Source: Talinum fruticosum
Lineage: Eukaryota > Streptophyta > Magnoliopsida > Caryophyllales > Talinaceae
Assembly: GCA_021018815.1 (NCBI GenBank)
Contig: JAITYX010000033.1
Location: forward strand, 2,307,501 to 2,371,500
Direction: 5' to 3'
DNA length: 64,000 nt
Position numbers and translations under genes: made by a program. Positions 46,087-58,150 of the stretch are shown piece by piece. Every line of letters begins with the position of its first letter. Position 1 is the first letter of the stretch. The notes beneath the pieces are model-generated. The model was not told the origin of the DNA. It did no database searches and saw only the letters and a program-made list of their open reading frames with translations.

Positions 46087-46706
46087 CTCCTTTTATAGGC
46101 AAATTCGGTCAAGGCAGACAATCATACAAGAAGAGTAAGTGGGAGACCAAGAGAATCCGGCAGACCACGCCGAGGGCCACATCTAACCGGCGCCGGCCAC
46201 GAGGAACCGTGAGGTCCTATCAGCAACAACCTTTGTAGCCTCACCTGCCCACTTAGCTTGTGGAGTCTTGTCAAACCATGGCATGTAATCCTTTGTCCCC
46301 TTGTGCATGCAAGTGGGAGTTTCGGGCACATTAATCAGCTCTTTCTGAACAGTTTTATCAGTCTATTTTTGACTCGATTTACTCGAGTAAAACACTTAAC
46401 TTTATTTAATTTGATTATAAACTAACAAGCATGTTAGCATAGTAGATTATTTTAGCCATGCTTCATATCAAAAGAACGATCGAAGTTTCATCATCAAACT
46501 ATACAAAGTTTCAGGCTCGGATCAAGCCAAGCTTAGGATCTTCTTATCGAACTTCAGAACACATGCATCGCGATCAAGTTCAGGCCTCATTTTGGAGTTT
46601 AGGTTTTATTACAACCAAATCCAAACATCACACGATACCTAATATCAAAAATCGAGGTAAGTATCCTTTAGTGTCTACTTTGACTTTTTATCTCTTTAGA
46701 CTCAGT

Positions 46707-46722
46707 CAAAGTGGGGGCAAAC
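46707..46722 (+). other. Polypurine tract of the outer Tat element
   Basis: CAAAGTGGGGGCAAAC ends directly before the LTR start at 46723. Confidence 0.75.
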
Positions 46723-49700
46723 CGTAGACACCTAAAAAGTGTCATCTCTTATCTCTTTATTTTTGTATTTTATTCTATTGGCCCGATAATGAAATCCAGA
46801 GTCCTGTTTGAGGATTTGGATCTCGGCCTATGATTTGATTGGTGCGACATAAGTCAAGCAAACCATAAATGATGGAGATTTGCCCAGCAGTGATCACATA
46901 TTACAAACCCAAATCCACCCAAGGCAAGAATGAGTTGGGCAAGACCCTTTTAAGCCTCGATTGTAAGTGCTAGAGTATATCAGCCTTGCCCGGTATTTCT
47001 AAGGCTGAATCTTTTAACCAATTAGTCACTCATGTCTTAGCGTTTGAACCTCAAACTTTGCATGGAAGCACCTAAAGATGTCCTCTATATAGGAAAATAA
47101 TGGGAATCTTGGTATTTGATGGAGATAATAAATGAGGAAGACCTTTGTTAAAACTAGCAGTTTGCTCATCCAGGATGACACCTATACTTTGTTTTGATCA
47201 TATCTTCTGATCCAAAGCTTCAACGACAACTCATGATATATGGATGGAAAGATAACATCCTAAGATTTCTATCCATACCAAGAACAGCTGAATTGGAGCT
47301 GTGAATCGCATGTTATGAGCGTTTGAAGTTGACTCGAGAAAACCTGGAAGTTACAGACCTGAATAGCGCTTAAAGGTCAAGTTCAAAAGGGTGTTCAATC
47401 AACCTTGGATTAGCTTTTGCTCTCTAATTTTCATAAGGGTATTCCTGGACATGTCTATGTTAATATCAAATTATGGGCATTGTCCTTTAGGCTGGAGATA
47501 ATAAAGAAAATGGTCCAAGTATCAAACCGGGTATTTCGTTGATCTAGTCTGACCTATGCTGATTGTCCAGATCATAACGTTTTGCTCACATCTGCAAATG
47601 GATCAAGCCACATATGGTTGGAAAGCTTATTCCCCAAGCTTTCCATGCATATCTTGCACGTTCAATTTGGAGAAGGGAATCAAAAGATACAGCCAATCAA
47701 AGGGCAGCTTGATGAAGGGGAAACAAATACTTGGCCGGATATCACTATTCATTTCAGGCCACATGTTCCCAAACTAAGCTTGGAGAAGGGGCTAGCTATA
47801 GTGTAATCTTGGCCTTTGATTTTGTACATACACTCCTAGCCTATAGATTATGCTTAGCTTTAACTCTTGAGCATTACAAATACTTCATGTATTCGGTTAT
47901 GTAAAAGAAAAATTTGATGATTGATATTGAATGAAAACCGAGCAAGTTTATCGCTCTTTCCCCTTAAATTCTCAATTGATATATCTAAGCTTAGCATGCT
48001 TAGTGGTGCTTGATTGAGTCCAAATGTTTAGCTAGTGGTGTTATCTATATCTAGCCTTAGCCTTTTGGTGCCTCAAGGTTCTTATGGTGGTGTGACTATA
48101 TCCATAAGGAACTTGATCCTATCCTTCCTAATTCTCACCCGACTTCCAAATCCCTTATCTCCCAATCCCCTTTCCTTCTACACTTCAAATTTTACCCACC
48201 TAATACTGAGTGAGTTAAGTTTTCCTCTAAATATCAGCTCAAACTAAACTCTATCCTGGCCCCCTCCTCCAAAACTATCAAGGCGTATCATCCTAGAATG
48301 CGGGTGCATAGAGTCGACTGTTTGCCTTCGGCTAGGGGTGCTCTAGACCTCAATTGATTCCCCTGTTTTACCACACCTTCCCCATTTTCTTAAGCCTTCC
48401 CTCCTCAAAAATCAAGTCCAAACTCCACCGAAATCATCGCCATCCAACCATTTTCCCTGAATTGCACACGAAGCAACATTCTGCTCGGTGTTTGCATTTA
48501 TGCCTTAACCCTTCCTTTGGCCTCTTTTTCCATCTTGCTTAGCTATACATCAATAAAGAATCCCCAGCACCAAATAAACAACCTTTTTCCTTGGATCGGT
48601 CCACAAATCCCCTTTTCTTTGTCCAATCGGACAAGGAGCTTATTACTCGAACACGGTATTAAAGCGTTTAAGCTCCACAAGACAGTCCACATGAGACTAG
48701 GAGCTTTTCCCCTCAAAACAACATCGTGGTCGGTGCCTACAATGCGGAAGATTTAAGTGAAACCTTACGTTTTGGCTAGGAGAATCCTTTGGAAACATGG
48801 TAGGACACGAAACCCTAGGCATGCCCGGGTGGTCGGTGCCGGCAACCGGGTTCTATCCGGTTCTATCACTTCTTTATCCGGTTCAATCCTATAAGATTCT
48901 GGCCCGATTTATTTGTAGCTGCTTGGACCGCTAGCCGAGGGCAAACCGTAGGTCATTTGTCACCTAGGTCCTCTCCTATAAATAGAGAGCCTTAGTTTTG
49001 TATCCCATACGGGTTTCTCCTAAGCGTAATGCTGTAGAAAGCTAAGTAGAGAACTCATACCTCAACGTTACTTTGTCGAAATTACTATTAACCATTCATC
49101 CTTTTTCTACTTACCGTCGTTGAATCCATGTAAAGAGCTAAAGAATATTTGGTTATTCTGATCTCCGGGCACTCATTCAACTCGATCTTTACTACTCCCT
49201 ACATACATAGTTCATAAAAAAACAAGCCCTTTTTCTTTCATTTGTCCTCGTCGCATCAAGAGATCCAGCGTAGAGATCTAGATTAGCAAGGTGGGACAAC
49301 CTGAGGGCAATCGTGCAGCCTTCAAACGGTTTATTATTTTTATGCCTTATTTACCGCTTTCAGTATTGTGGATTAAAAAGATGTAATCGATTTTTAATTC
49401 CTCCCGCCGGATGTAATCTTTTAGTTTTTCGCTTTTCTGTTCTTTTTGCTTTCTTTATCACTTTCTTTACCGCTTTCTTTATTGCTTTTCCTTTGATTCT
49501 CGTTTGGTTGCTTTTTCATTTATGGTTTTAGCATGTTGTATGTTTGTGTGTAGCACATTATTTTAATACACTACTCAAACTAGTAATGGTCGTGTTCGGA
49601 CGAGCGGAATGGAAGGGTTTTCCCTACATTTCATACTCTCAACCCCGAATCGATTCTCGGTTCAAAGACCAATGGAGTCAATTTTAGCCTTTTTAGTCTT

Positions 49701-50268
49701 AGTTCTCCCATACTAAGATTAGATGAGCAAGTTTCGTTTTTGTTAGTTTTCATCTTAAAACCGACTGGCGACTCCCTTTTTATGCTTTATTCTTATTGAA
49801 TCCGCATCCCGGTTATTTTTTAATTGTAGGGTTAAAAAACAGGTTCCGGATCTACCAACCAAGGCAGAGGTTGAGGCCGATTTCCTCGCCCGTGGCCTCC
49901 GGCCGGCACTCCGCCACCGCTGGGTGTTTGGCAGGTGAGGCTTTGGTTCAAATTGGTGTTTCACATCGATTTGGCCCTAAAACCTCATGGCAGTAACCAA
50001 AACCCTAATTTTGTTTGTTTTTCAATTAGTAAATAATATCCCAAGAATTATGAAAATAATTTATAAAATTAGAACAATTAATAAAACCGCCATTCAAACT
50101 TTGCATAAATTAGATTTATTAAAACTCGAAAATTTTAATAAAAGGTTCATCCTCACTTTCTAAAATGCATCTTCAAAACCCTAAAATCTTTTCTTTCCTC
50201 TTTCGAAACCCTACGCCAAAGGCAATCGTGGGAAAGCTGGGTTCGGTCCATCGGTCGTGGTTCCTACA
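46723..50268 (+). repeat. 3' LTR of the outer Tat element, interrupted by a solo LTR
   Basis: Begins CGTAGACACCTAAAAAGTG (first T mutated to C) and ends GGTTCCTACA. Without the 1.69-kb insertion (46869-48557) it is about 1.86 kb, close to the 1973-bp inverted LTR. A TATA box (CCTATAAATAGAGAG) is at 48975-48990. It is followed by the CATAG target duplication. Confidence 0.85.
46869..48552. mobile_element. Solo LTR (TGATG...CATCA) in an LTR, TSD ATAAA
   Basis: 1684 bp bounded by the short inverted ends TGATG / CATCA and an exact 5-bp duplication ATAAA (46864-46868 and 48553-48557). The uninterrupted host LTR at 28510-28545 shows the empty site. No coding region, primer site or polypurine tract is present, so a single LTR remains after recombination between two. 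Orientation cannot be read with confidence; the retrotransposon family was not identified. Confidence 0.82.
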
Positions 50269-50594
50269 CATAGACCAAACAAATCGTTTTGAGTTGGAAT
50301 TGTATATTAGGTGTACTCCGGCATGTGGCCGTAGAGTTGGATGTTGTATACTCGAGCATGTGGCTTATTGAGTTTTATTATGATTTTTATGCAGGGTTAA
50401 GGCTTTAAGCCTATGAGATGAGACCATATTACAAAAGAAACTTTGTCGAATTTTTTAGAAAATTTCAACCAAAATCAAAAATCACCTGTGTTACCTTTAA
50501 GTTGGGGTTAGACAGCCAAACTTGACTCCTTAAGGGCTCCTTTCGGGTAACCTTGGCGATGTAATACTCCTAGGGCGGGAGCCGGGGTGTTACA
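50269..50594 (+). repeat. Gypsy (Tekay-like) 5' LTR, last part
   Basis: Continues 25297-28384 after the composite insertion. It ends GGGAGCCGGGGTGTTACA, a typical chromovirus LTR end. The first five bases (CATAG) are the right target duplication of the inserted composite element. Confidence 0.75.
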
Positions 50595-52196
50595 CTTATG
50601 GTATCAAAGCATAGATTTTGGTGACCTCATGTCCGCATTGCATATAGCCGTTTAGGTTCCTTCATTATGTGACAATGTGCTTTATTTGTGACAAAATACA
50701 TGTGGCATTAAGTGTAACATTTGACTCGTACGTATTTACCTAGTCAACTTAGTTAAATTATTTGATTTTATATTAAGGTGATATGCGAATCTTGTGTGTG
50801 CTAAGTGTATGACTTACATGTCATAAGGTGAGGTAATTTATATGCCTTAGGTATTGACTTACGATGGCATTTACTTGGGAAGATTATACATATATGCCTT
50901 TTGGTTGGCCACCTACCATGTCGTCTTCTTTTGGGGAAGCAATGAGTTAAATTTAGTGCAGAATACAACAATTTTTGGGCCATGCGAAACCTTGTGAATA
51001 GTAAGTGGTGAAAGTTTATTTTGGGTGCTTGGGCATTGCGAAATTATGGGAGGTGAAATTATGGGAGCTAATAACTACTGTGGATTGATTCTCCATATGA
51101 TTGAATTACATTCTGAAGTATGTTGAGTTGTTTGATTACATGAAATTATGAAATAAGCTAACCTTGGAGCAACTTCAAATTGAGAACCAAAATTAGTAGA
51201 TTAATCAAGTAGATAGATGGAATTGTGGAAATTGGGTCGAATATAGGGAATGGTAACTAGTTGTGATTATTGTGGCTCACGTGCACTAAATTAATGAATT
51301 GACAAGTTAAGGAGACATAATATGAGAATATGAAGCAAATATAACAATTTCGATGGTTTGTGACCCCTTGTAATTGTTTATTACTATTTGTGGTTATTGT
51401 ACCTCGTGTAGGAATTGAACAAATAAATTGATAAGTTTATGGACTATAGCAGTTGTGACAGTTTGTGTTTATGGTTAGTGAGGCCTATTGCTATTGAAAT
51501 CTTGAGTTACCTAAACTTGCTACATTACGATTGAATAAGATTGATGAGAAACATAAGAAACCGAGTTTTTAAGTAAAGGAAGAACGCGTGAAATTGGAAT
51601 ATAGAGGTTCAGAATGGATTATGAGAAACTGCAAGTTAGTATTGTGATGATTGTCCGGTGTTTTAATATCCTGTTGGTGATACTTATTATAGTTTGGGGA
51701 AATGCAATCTCTGAAGCACTCGAACCGGATGAAAACTCTTTGGGGAATTCTTTAGACGAGTAATGAATTAGATGACCAATAGAAATCAAAACAAGTTGAT
51801 GTAAATGCCCTATTTGTTTGTAATGTTGTGATAGTTTAGTGAAATGTGTATATTTGTAGTTATCATTAGTGGTCAAGAAGGATAGATATCATGCCTTAAG
51901 TGACTTCTAGTTTAGAATTGCTAAATAGTTGTAATAAGTGTGAAGTAGCTATCTATAGCTAGAATAGACATTCTAGATATATGTACAATTGTATATGAGG
52001 TAAATACGTGCTAATTGAAGTTAGCCATAGCATTGGCGTGTTGTGAATGAACAATTTCATTTGTCAATCTCATCCTAAATTAAATTTAATAGAGACCATA
52101 TGTTTATATATATATATATATATATATGTGTGGACAGATGTCATGTCGTACAAATATATTTGAGCCCACAACTATGGAAATGATATGTATGCTCAA
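50595..52196 (+). other. Gypsy leader and start of gag
   Basis: About 1.5 kb of AT-rich leader without a clear ORF. It holds a (TA)n microsatellite at about 52105-52127. The last 60 bases are open in the gag frame (Y-G-N-D-M-Y-A-Q), continuing as VEAPKFEGG after the copia insertion. The bases CTCAA at 52192-52196 are the left target duplication of that insertion. Confidence 0.55.
50597..50612 (+). other. Primer binding site of the gypsy element
   Basis: TATGGTATCAAAGCAT follows the LTR end by two bases and matches the complement of the initiator methionine tRNA 3' end with one or two mismatches. Confidence 0.78.
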
Positions 52197-53773
52197 TGAA
52201 GGTTTGCTCTGGGAGAGTCTCGAGTCACCCTAGAGGGGGTGAATAGGGTGATAGAAGATTCTTGAGAAAATCAAACTCTTTTGCACGTGAATAGAGACAG
52301 AGACAGATTTTGAGTCTATCAACGAGGTCAGAAAAATTGGACTCGAAGGCTATCAATCGAAAGAGCAAGAGCGATGAAAGCTGTCCGAGTCCAGAATGAA
52401 CTGAGAATGATAACACTTAGAATTTACGTGGAAACCCTCCTGGGGCAGAAAACCACGGACCGTGTCAATCCGGACACGAAGTCAAATTCACTATTTTGAG
52501 TCCACAAAATACCGTGAACTGATCGAACCCGAGTTGCTCCCTCGGACAACTCTATACAAGTTTTCCTAGACTCGTAAATTCCCTTATCCGATCTAGTACT
52601 TCCTAGCTGAGATAACCCTTACAGCTATGGACAACTAAGCTGAGTTAACCCTTACAGCTTAGTCAAGGGACCTTACAAAGAATGTAAGAAAGAGTTTGTA
52701 ATCGAGTACAAGACCTTACAACTTAGAAAGTAATGAATTATAGAGTGGGAGTTGTAAGTTGAAGATTGAAAGTAAATACAATAACTTTGAGCAAGTATGT
52801 GTATTAACAATATGTTCGGCAACCTTCAAGTCTTGTGAGATGGCTTCTATTTATAGATGACCAGACAGAGTAGCCGTTATCTTCATCTGCTGACCGAGAG
52901 TCCTCTCGTGACCGTTGATAGAAGCTTTACGAGTCACTCGTAAAGTATCCGTTGTAATATGAACGTTGGACAACGGTTTAACTCTCTTGAAGTCCCAAAA
53001 CCATTAGCAGTGTCTTGAAAGATAAGGTGGAAACCACCGTTAAGCTTGTCGTTCCAGTTTTCCAGATTTGGAAACAGACATGCCTCGACACAATCTACTG
53101 GGACTCGGAGCAGAGAAGGTGAAGAGCCATGTCTCGTCGGTGATTTGACGTTCGAATCCGGTTACTTTTGTAGTTTGAAAAGTGTATCCTCGATTGAATA
53201 ACCTACAAAAGTAAATCAATTTTGGTTCTCAAAGTATAAAATACTTTGGCCCAAGATTAGACACGAGATAATAAAATAATTACGATAAATAAACCAACTG
53301 ATTATCCGAGTCGAAACGGAATGGAATTTTCCGAGTCCAATATCCATGATACTCGAATTCCATCCGACTTATTCTAAGCAAAGAATCAAGTTCAATAAAG
53401 AGTATCGGAGAGGATTAACTTGATATAGACTAAGCATGAAACAAGCTAAGAATACCGACTATAACAAAATAGGACTTATAACCACAAGTCGGATTACGAG
53501 TGAGAAAAGACAAAATACTAGTCTATTCAATCTGCGATAAAGCCGAGTGATGCTTGGACTCGGAACAAAGAACCAGCTTTTCGAGTCGCTACAGATAAGC
53601 AAGAAATATAATAAGTAATATCTGTATCACTTAGAAAAGATACTATTTTACTCAAATAAGTTTATGAGATACGAGAGAATGCCTTGGAATCAAAACTCTA
53701 TAGGTATGAGATTGTTATACCCGATTCCTTTTATACAACTCGGAAAAGTATTGAGCAGTGTCTCGAGTCTTCA
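52197..53773 (-). repeat. 3' LTR of the copia element
   Basis: 1577 bp, TG...CA on the minus strand (TGAAGACTCG ... AACCTTCA). A TATA box CTATAAATAG is at 52847-52856 (minus). It differs from the 5' LTR by scattered substitutions and 1-bp indels, often in CGAGTC-type motifs. Confidence 0.9.
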
Positions 53774-54357
53774 ATTTCCCCTTTTTAATGAAAGGCATTC
53801 CATACTTAAACAGAAACTTTGTTAGAGAAAAAAAATTGATTCCGAGTGGTTTGCGCATGAGATGAGATAAGTAAGACATACTCAATGGATCGAGCAATAC
53901 TTAATATATCGAGCAAGAAAAAAATAAAGTATGCTTTAAGTAATTAACATTAACTCGGAAAAGACATGCTAGCAATAATGAACTTAGAAGTTAATAATGA
54001 AATGCATTAATCCATTAAAATTCAAAAAGGCGGAAAACTCGCCCTAAACAAGACAACAAGTTTTTCGACTCTATTTCTCTATTTCTCTATTTCTCTCCCT
54101 TGCCTTTCAAGAAAAAAACAACAAGAAAAAGAAGGGAAGAAAATAGCAAGTAGTACAACTTAGATGTCCGGACAAAAAAAAAAAAAAAATTTCGTAAAGA
54201 AGAAAACTCGGCGGATCGAGGAATTGTGACTCAATGCATGGAGCCTACAAGGGAGAGGGAGATTTTTGAGTGGAGGCGGAGGGAGCGGAGGTTCGCCGGC
54301 GCCGATATGACCTTGACGATGTGCTTGAGCGCGGCGAAGGGAGAACCGGGATTATCG
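53774..54357 (-). other. Copia 3' untranslated region
   Basis: Polypurine tract next to the LTR, then AT-rich non-coding DNA with a poly(A) run near 54174-54189. No ORF of note. Confidence 0.6.
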
Positions 54358-56040
54358 TCAAGGGCTCAGCTCCGAGTGGCCGACCCGGAGTGAGTGGATC
54401 GAGGGGTTCTTCCCTTGGAACCTCGTAGCCGAAGGGGCTGCTCTGTCGACCCGCCTGGAGTAGCTAGGTCTTCGACCCACCCGGACTCGCTGTCCGAGCC
54501 GAGTACGACTATTTGAGCTTGTGGAGCGAGTCGACCCTCGGCAGCTTCCCACTGCTTCTTCTTTGTGTTCCTCCCCTTGCTCGGAAGGACTCGCCTCGGC
54601 CACGGGTTCCTCGGCGTCTGCAGCCTTCTGCATCTGCAGCTTCTTCTTCTTCTTCTTCCCCGCTGTCCGAGGAGGTCAAACCCGGGCTCGAAGACGCTTC
54701 GGACACGTCTCGAGTCATCATGGTCCCGAGCCGCCTTTGACCGTCTCTCTCCGAGGAGCTCGACCAGCTCCTTCGCTCCTTTACCAGTTCCCTCATCTCA
54801 AGAACTAGAGACTCGCTGCTCTCGGATTTGGGATTGACCAGTCTTTTGGTTAATGGTCGATTTTGGAGAACAGATTTGAAAGCTCGGAGCATGTCTCCGA
54901 AATCGGAAGACACGGAGCCGATCTTGTCCATAAAAACAGGGGAGAAGAGAGCAGAGAGAGATTTTGAGGCACCTGAGGTGGAGGCACCACCAGGTGGAGA
55001 GGGGAGAGAAAGAGGGGTTGATTTCTAATTCGAGGTGGAGAAGGAGACCTCGGCTCCGAAGTTGTGAACCCGGACACCGGGGTCGGTTTCTGGTATCCGT
55101 ACCCCTGCAGTTCCTTTTGCCGACAACAACGGCAGCCTCGCATCACGATGTTTGGGTCCGAGGGGAGAGGAACTTGGAATTGTTTGAAAACAAGGGTCGA
55201 AGAGCACCGAAAGGAAGGGAGGTGTTCTTCTTGGATTGGAGTTGAGCCGGCACAGCGGCCATCCGCTCAATGATGGAGGGGAAGAGGTCTACTTCGTATC
55301 CCTCAAGGATGTCGAAGATAGCTTTGAGATGCTTGGAGTTGGGGTTCTCCTTGCTGGAATGCTCGTGAGAAAAAGGTTCTCATCGGCAGAAGCCACGTAA
55401 GACAAGCTTCGACTTCAACCGAGTCACGGAAAAGTTTTTCCGGGACTCAGGGAACTCTTTGGCGTATTTTTCAAAGAAGTCGTCGGCGACTTCGATGAAA
55501 GGAATGGGGTTACTTGTTCAAGAAGAGAGAGGAGACCTTGAACAGGCGGTGGAGGAGAGAGGTGTTTAGACGAACGGTGATGTTCTAAACCCTAGAGGTT
55601 AGAACATTTTCGGAGTGAGTGAGGTGAGTATAGAACTCGAAACGAGTTCGGGATAGATGAACTCGCTGAAGCACATAAAGTTGTATGCTCCAGGTGGTTT
55701 GAATGTGGGACAACCAAGAAAATTTGGTTGTAGGAAAGAACTTGTCGTCCAACACAAGGTGCTTGGGTGACAATGGGTTTGGAAGGGGTTGAGCTTTACG
55801 GCTTATTGGTGCGAGGCTTTTGGAAGATAAGGAGACCTGGAAGTCCGGATGGTTTCCTCTTTTAGGCATTTTGAGAGAAGGAAGGAAAGATGAAACTTTC
55901 GAGTAGGAAAGAGAAGGAGAGGTAGAAGAGAAGAAACGAAAAAGATGAGAGCGAGTCGAAACTTATGAGAGAGGGCTTCTTCAACGCTTGCGGACAATCA
56001 AGGATGACTCGTTCACGTAGTAATCTTCCGCGAGAGGTTT
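54358..56040 (-). pseudogene. Third ORF region downstream of RNase H (env-like position)
   Basis: GC-rich coding traces on the minus strand in the position of the extra ORF of Sireviruses: MPKRGNHPDFQVSLSSK at 55869, then segments in other frames, and a 140-residue open stretch (54931-54509, MDKIGSVSSDFGDMLRAFKS) with a Glu run and an Arg-rich end. An adjacent frame (54633-54358) continues with Glu-rich sequence. No signal peptide or membrane segment typical of envelope proteins was found. The product is unknown. Base composition differs from the AT-rich neighbours. Frameshifts suggest a decayed gene. Confidence 0.5.
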
Positions 56041-56488
56041 CATTTGAGAGAGATGGAGTTTAAAGTACCGAGACGAAGATGAATAGACGCTGTTTATAGA
56101 AAATAAGTGCGCCCGTCAACTATCCGTTAAGTATAACTCCGTTCGACTCGGCTTGTCCATCGAGTCACCAAAGACCGGTGTGACGGTTCTCTTCAACGGT
56201 TAAGATTCCAGCGGTTAGAAATCCACGGCTAATATCCGATCGCAGCGCTCGAGATAGAAAGAGAAAGATTTTGAAAATATGATCCGAAACTCTCCACTGA
56301 TCTAGAGATAGTTTCAGAAAATTTGAAGTCCAAGTTTCTCTACGTCCGAGTTTGACTCAAAAAGGTTCCTGAGTGACTCGAAACGCAAAATAACTATCAG
56401 CCCAGTATCACCGAATCAATCGAACTAATGGTTATTAACGATGAAATCACATAACACGAATTATGAAATGAATAAGAATAGCATATAA

Positions 56489-57976
56489 TTAAGCATTTAA
56501 CATACCAAGCTCATTTCGAATAAAGCAAAACCGATCTTCACCAAGAGGCTTAGTAAAGATATCAGCTAATTGAAGATTAGTAGGAATAAACTCAAGTTCA
56601 ATATCACCTTTTCCGAGTGATCGCATAGGAAGTGATATCCGACCTCGATATGATTTGTTTTCGAATGCTTGGACGGGGTTCTTAGTGATGCTAATTGCGC
56701 TTTGGTTGTCACACTTGATAGGTACTGATTTGAATGATAGTCCAAGATCTCTCAAGTGTTGCTTTATCCATAGAATCCGAGTGCAACAAGCTCCAGCGGC
56801 AATATACTCAGCTTCAGCGGTTGATAGTGCTACTGAGTTACGCTTCTTTGAGTGCCAAGATATTAGGGATTGACCCAGAAATTGACACACTCCGGATGTG
56901 CTCTTTCGATCAACTTTGTATCCTGCGTAGTCTGCGTCCGAGTATCCAGGTAAGAGTCGGTTCCGAGTCTCTAGAATACCATAGACCTAAATTCCGAGTG
57001 TCCGCAAGATATCCGAAAATTCTCTTCACCGCAGATGAGATGTGATTCTTTTGGATTAGCTTGAAATCTTGCGCATAGACAAACACCGAACATTATCTCC
57101 GGCCTCGATGGAAGTAAGATATAGTAATGATCCAATCATACCTCGATAGAGTTTCGATCTATCGCTTTACCTATCTCGTCCGAGTCAAGCTTTATGCTGC
57201 TCGCTCATGGGTGTAAATGCGTGCTTTGCATCTTGAAGTTTGTATTTCTTCAAGCAATTCCTTGGTATACTTAGATTGATGAACAAAGATTCCATCCTTG
57301 TCTTGTTTGATTTGCAAGCCAAGGAAGAAATTAAGTTCCCCATCATGCTCATTTGGAATTCTTGACTCATCAACTTAGAAAATTCTCGGCACGAAACTCA
57401 TTAGTAGCACCGAATATAATATCATCAACACAGATTTGAACAATAAGGAAATCTTTCCCCTTGGTCTTTATAAAGAGAGTCTTATCGATCCGACTTCTTT
57501 TAAAATCATTTTGAACCAAGAACCTACTCGGTCTTTCATACCAAGCTCGAGGTGCTTGTTTAAGACCATAGAGAGCCTTTTGAAGTTTGAAAACATGATT
57601 TGGAAATTCCGAGTTTTCAAAACCAGGAGGCTATTCGACATAGACTTCTTCTTCAATAAAACCATTGAGAAACGCACACTTAACATCCATTTGATATAAT
57701 TTAATATGCATGCTTGGAAGCAAATGCCAACGAGTATTCTAATGGCTTCAATTCTAGCTACGGGTGTAAAGGTTTCCCCACAATCAATTCCTTCTTCTTG
57801 ATTATATCCCTGAGCCACAAGTCTAGCCTTATTTCGACTATTACACCCTCCTCATCCAGTTTGTTTTTGAAAACCCATTTGGTTCCTATAACTGGGTGGT
57901 CGGAAGGTCGGTTGGTCGAGTCCGGACTTGGTTTCTCTCGAATTGATTGAGTTCCTCTTGCATGGCCTCTATCCAT
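56489..57976 (-). pseudogene. Copia reverse transcriptase and RNase H relic
   Basis: The RT begins with the acidic pre-RT segment, then [21 protein letters not shown] (57976-57758) and [29 protein letters not shown] (57818). The active site reads IVQICVDDIIFGATNEF (near 57430), a CVDD variant of YVDD. RNase H is open from 56890 to 56489: SWHSKKRNSVALSTAEAEYIA, KCDNQSAISI and LADIFTKPLGEDRF. The parts are in order and close to family length, but three or more frameshifts or stops split the RT. It would copy element RNA into DNA inside the particle. Confidence 0.87.
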
Positions 57977-58150
57977 TCAGGTTCATTAAGAGCTTCTAGT
58001 GCATTTTTGGGTTCAGTTAATGAAATGAATGCAGTGAATGCACATAGATTATGTAGAGAGGAACGAGTTCTTACCCCACTGTTGATATCGAAATGATGTT
58101 TTCTTGGGGATGACTGGAAGTAAATTTGAATGCTTTACCGGTTCTCCGAT

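Larger units (their letters stand above)
28385..50268 (+). mobile_element. Composite of two opposed Tat-lineage gypsy elements, TSD CATAG
   Basis: The outer element (B) runs from TGTAGACACC at 28385 to GGTTCCTACA at 50268, flanked by CATAG (28380-28384 and 50269-50273). Its 5' LTR is cut at 29929 by an inverted relative (A) starting with a complete LTR (29930-31902). Next come A's 3' non-coding region, antisense ORFs and pol in reverse (to about 41103). Sequence then switches to B's own antisense ORFs (41104-46722) and B's 3' LTR (46723-50268). A lacks gag and 5' LTR; B lacks the rest of its 5' LTR, gag and pol. The simplest history is insertion of A into B's 5' LTR followed by one deletion from A's pol to B's post-integrase region. 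Confidence 0.85.

Noticed and set aside
54513..55273. Plus-strand ORFs of up to 95 residues
   Set aside because: They overlap the minus-strand third ORF region of the copia element and are shadows of its GC-rich sequence.
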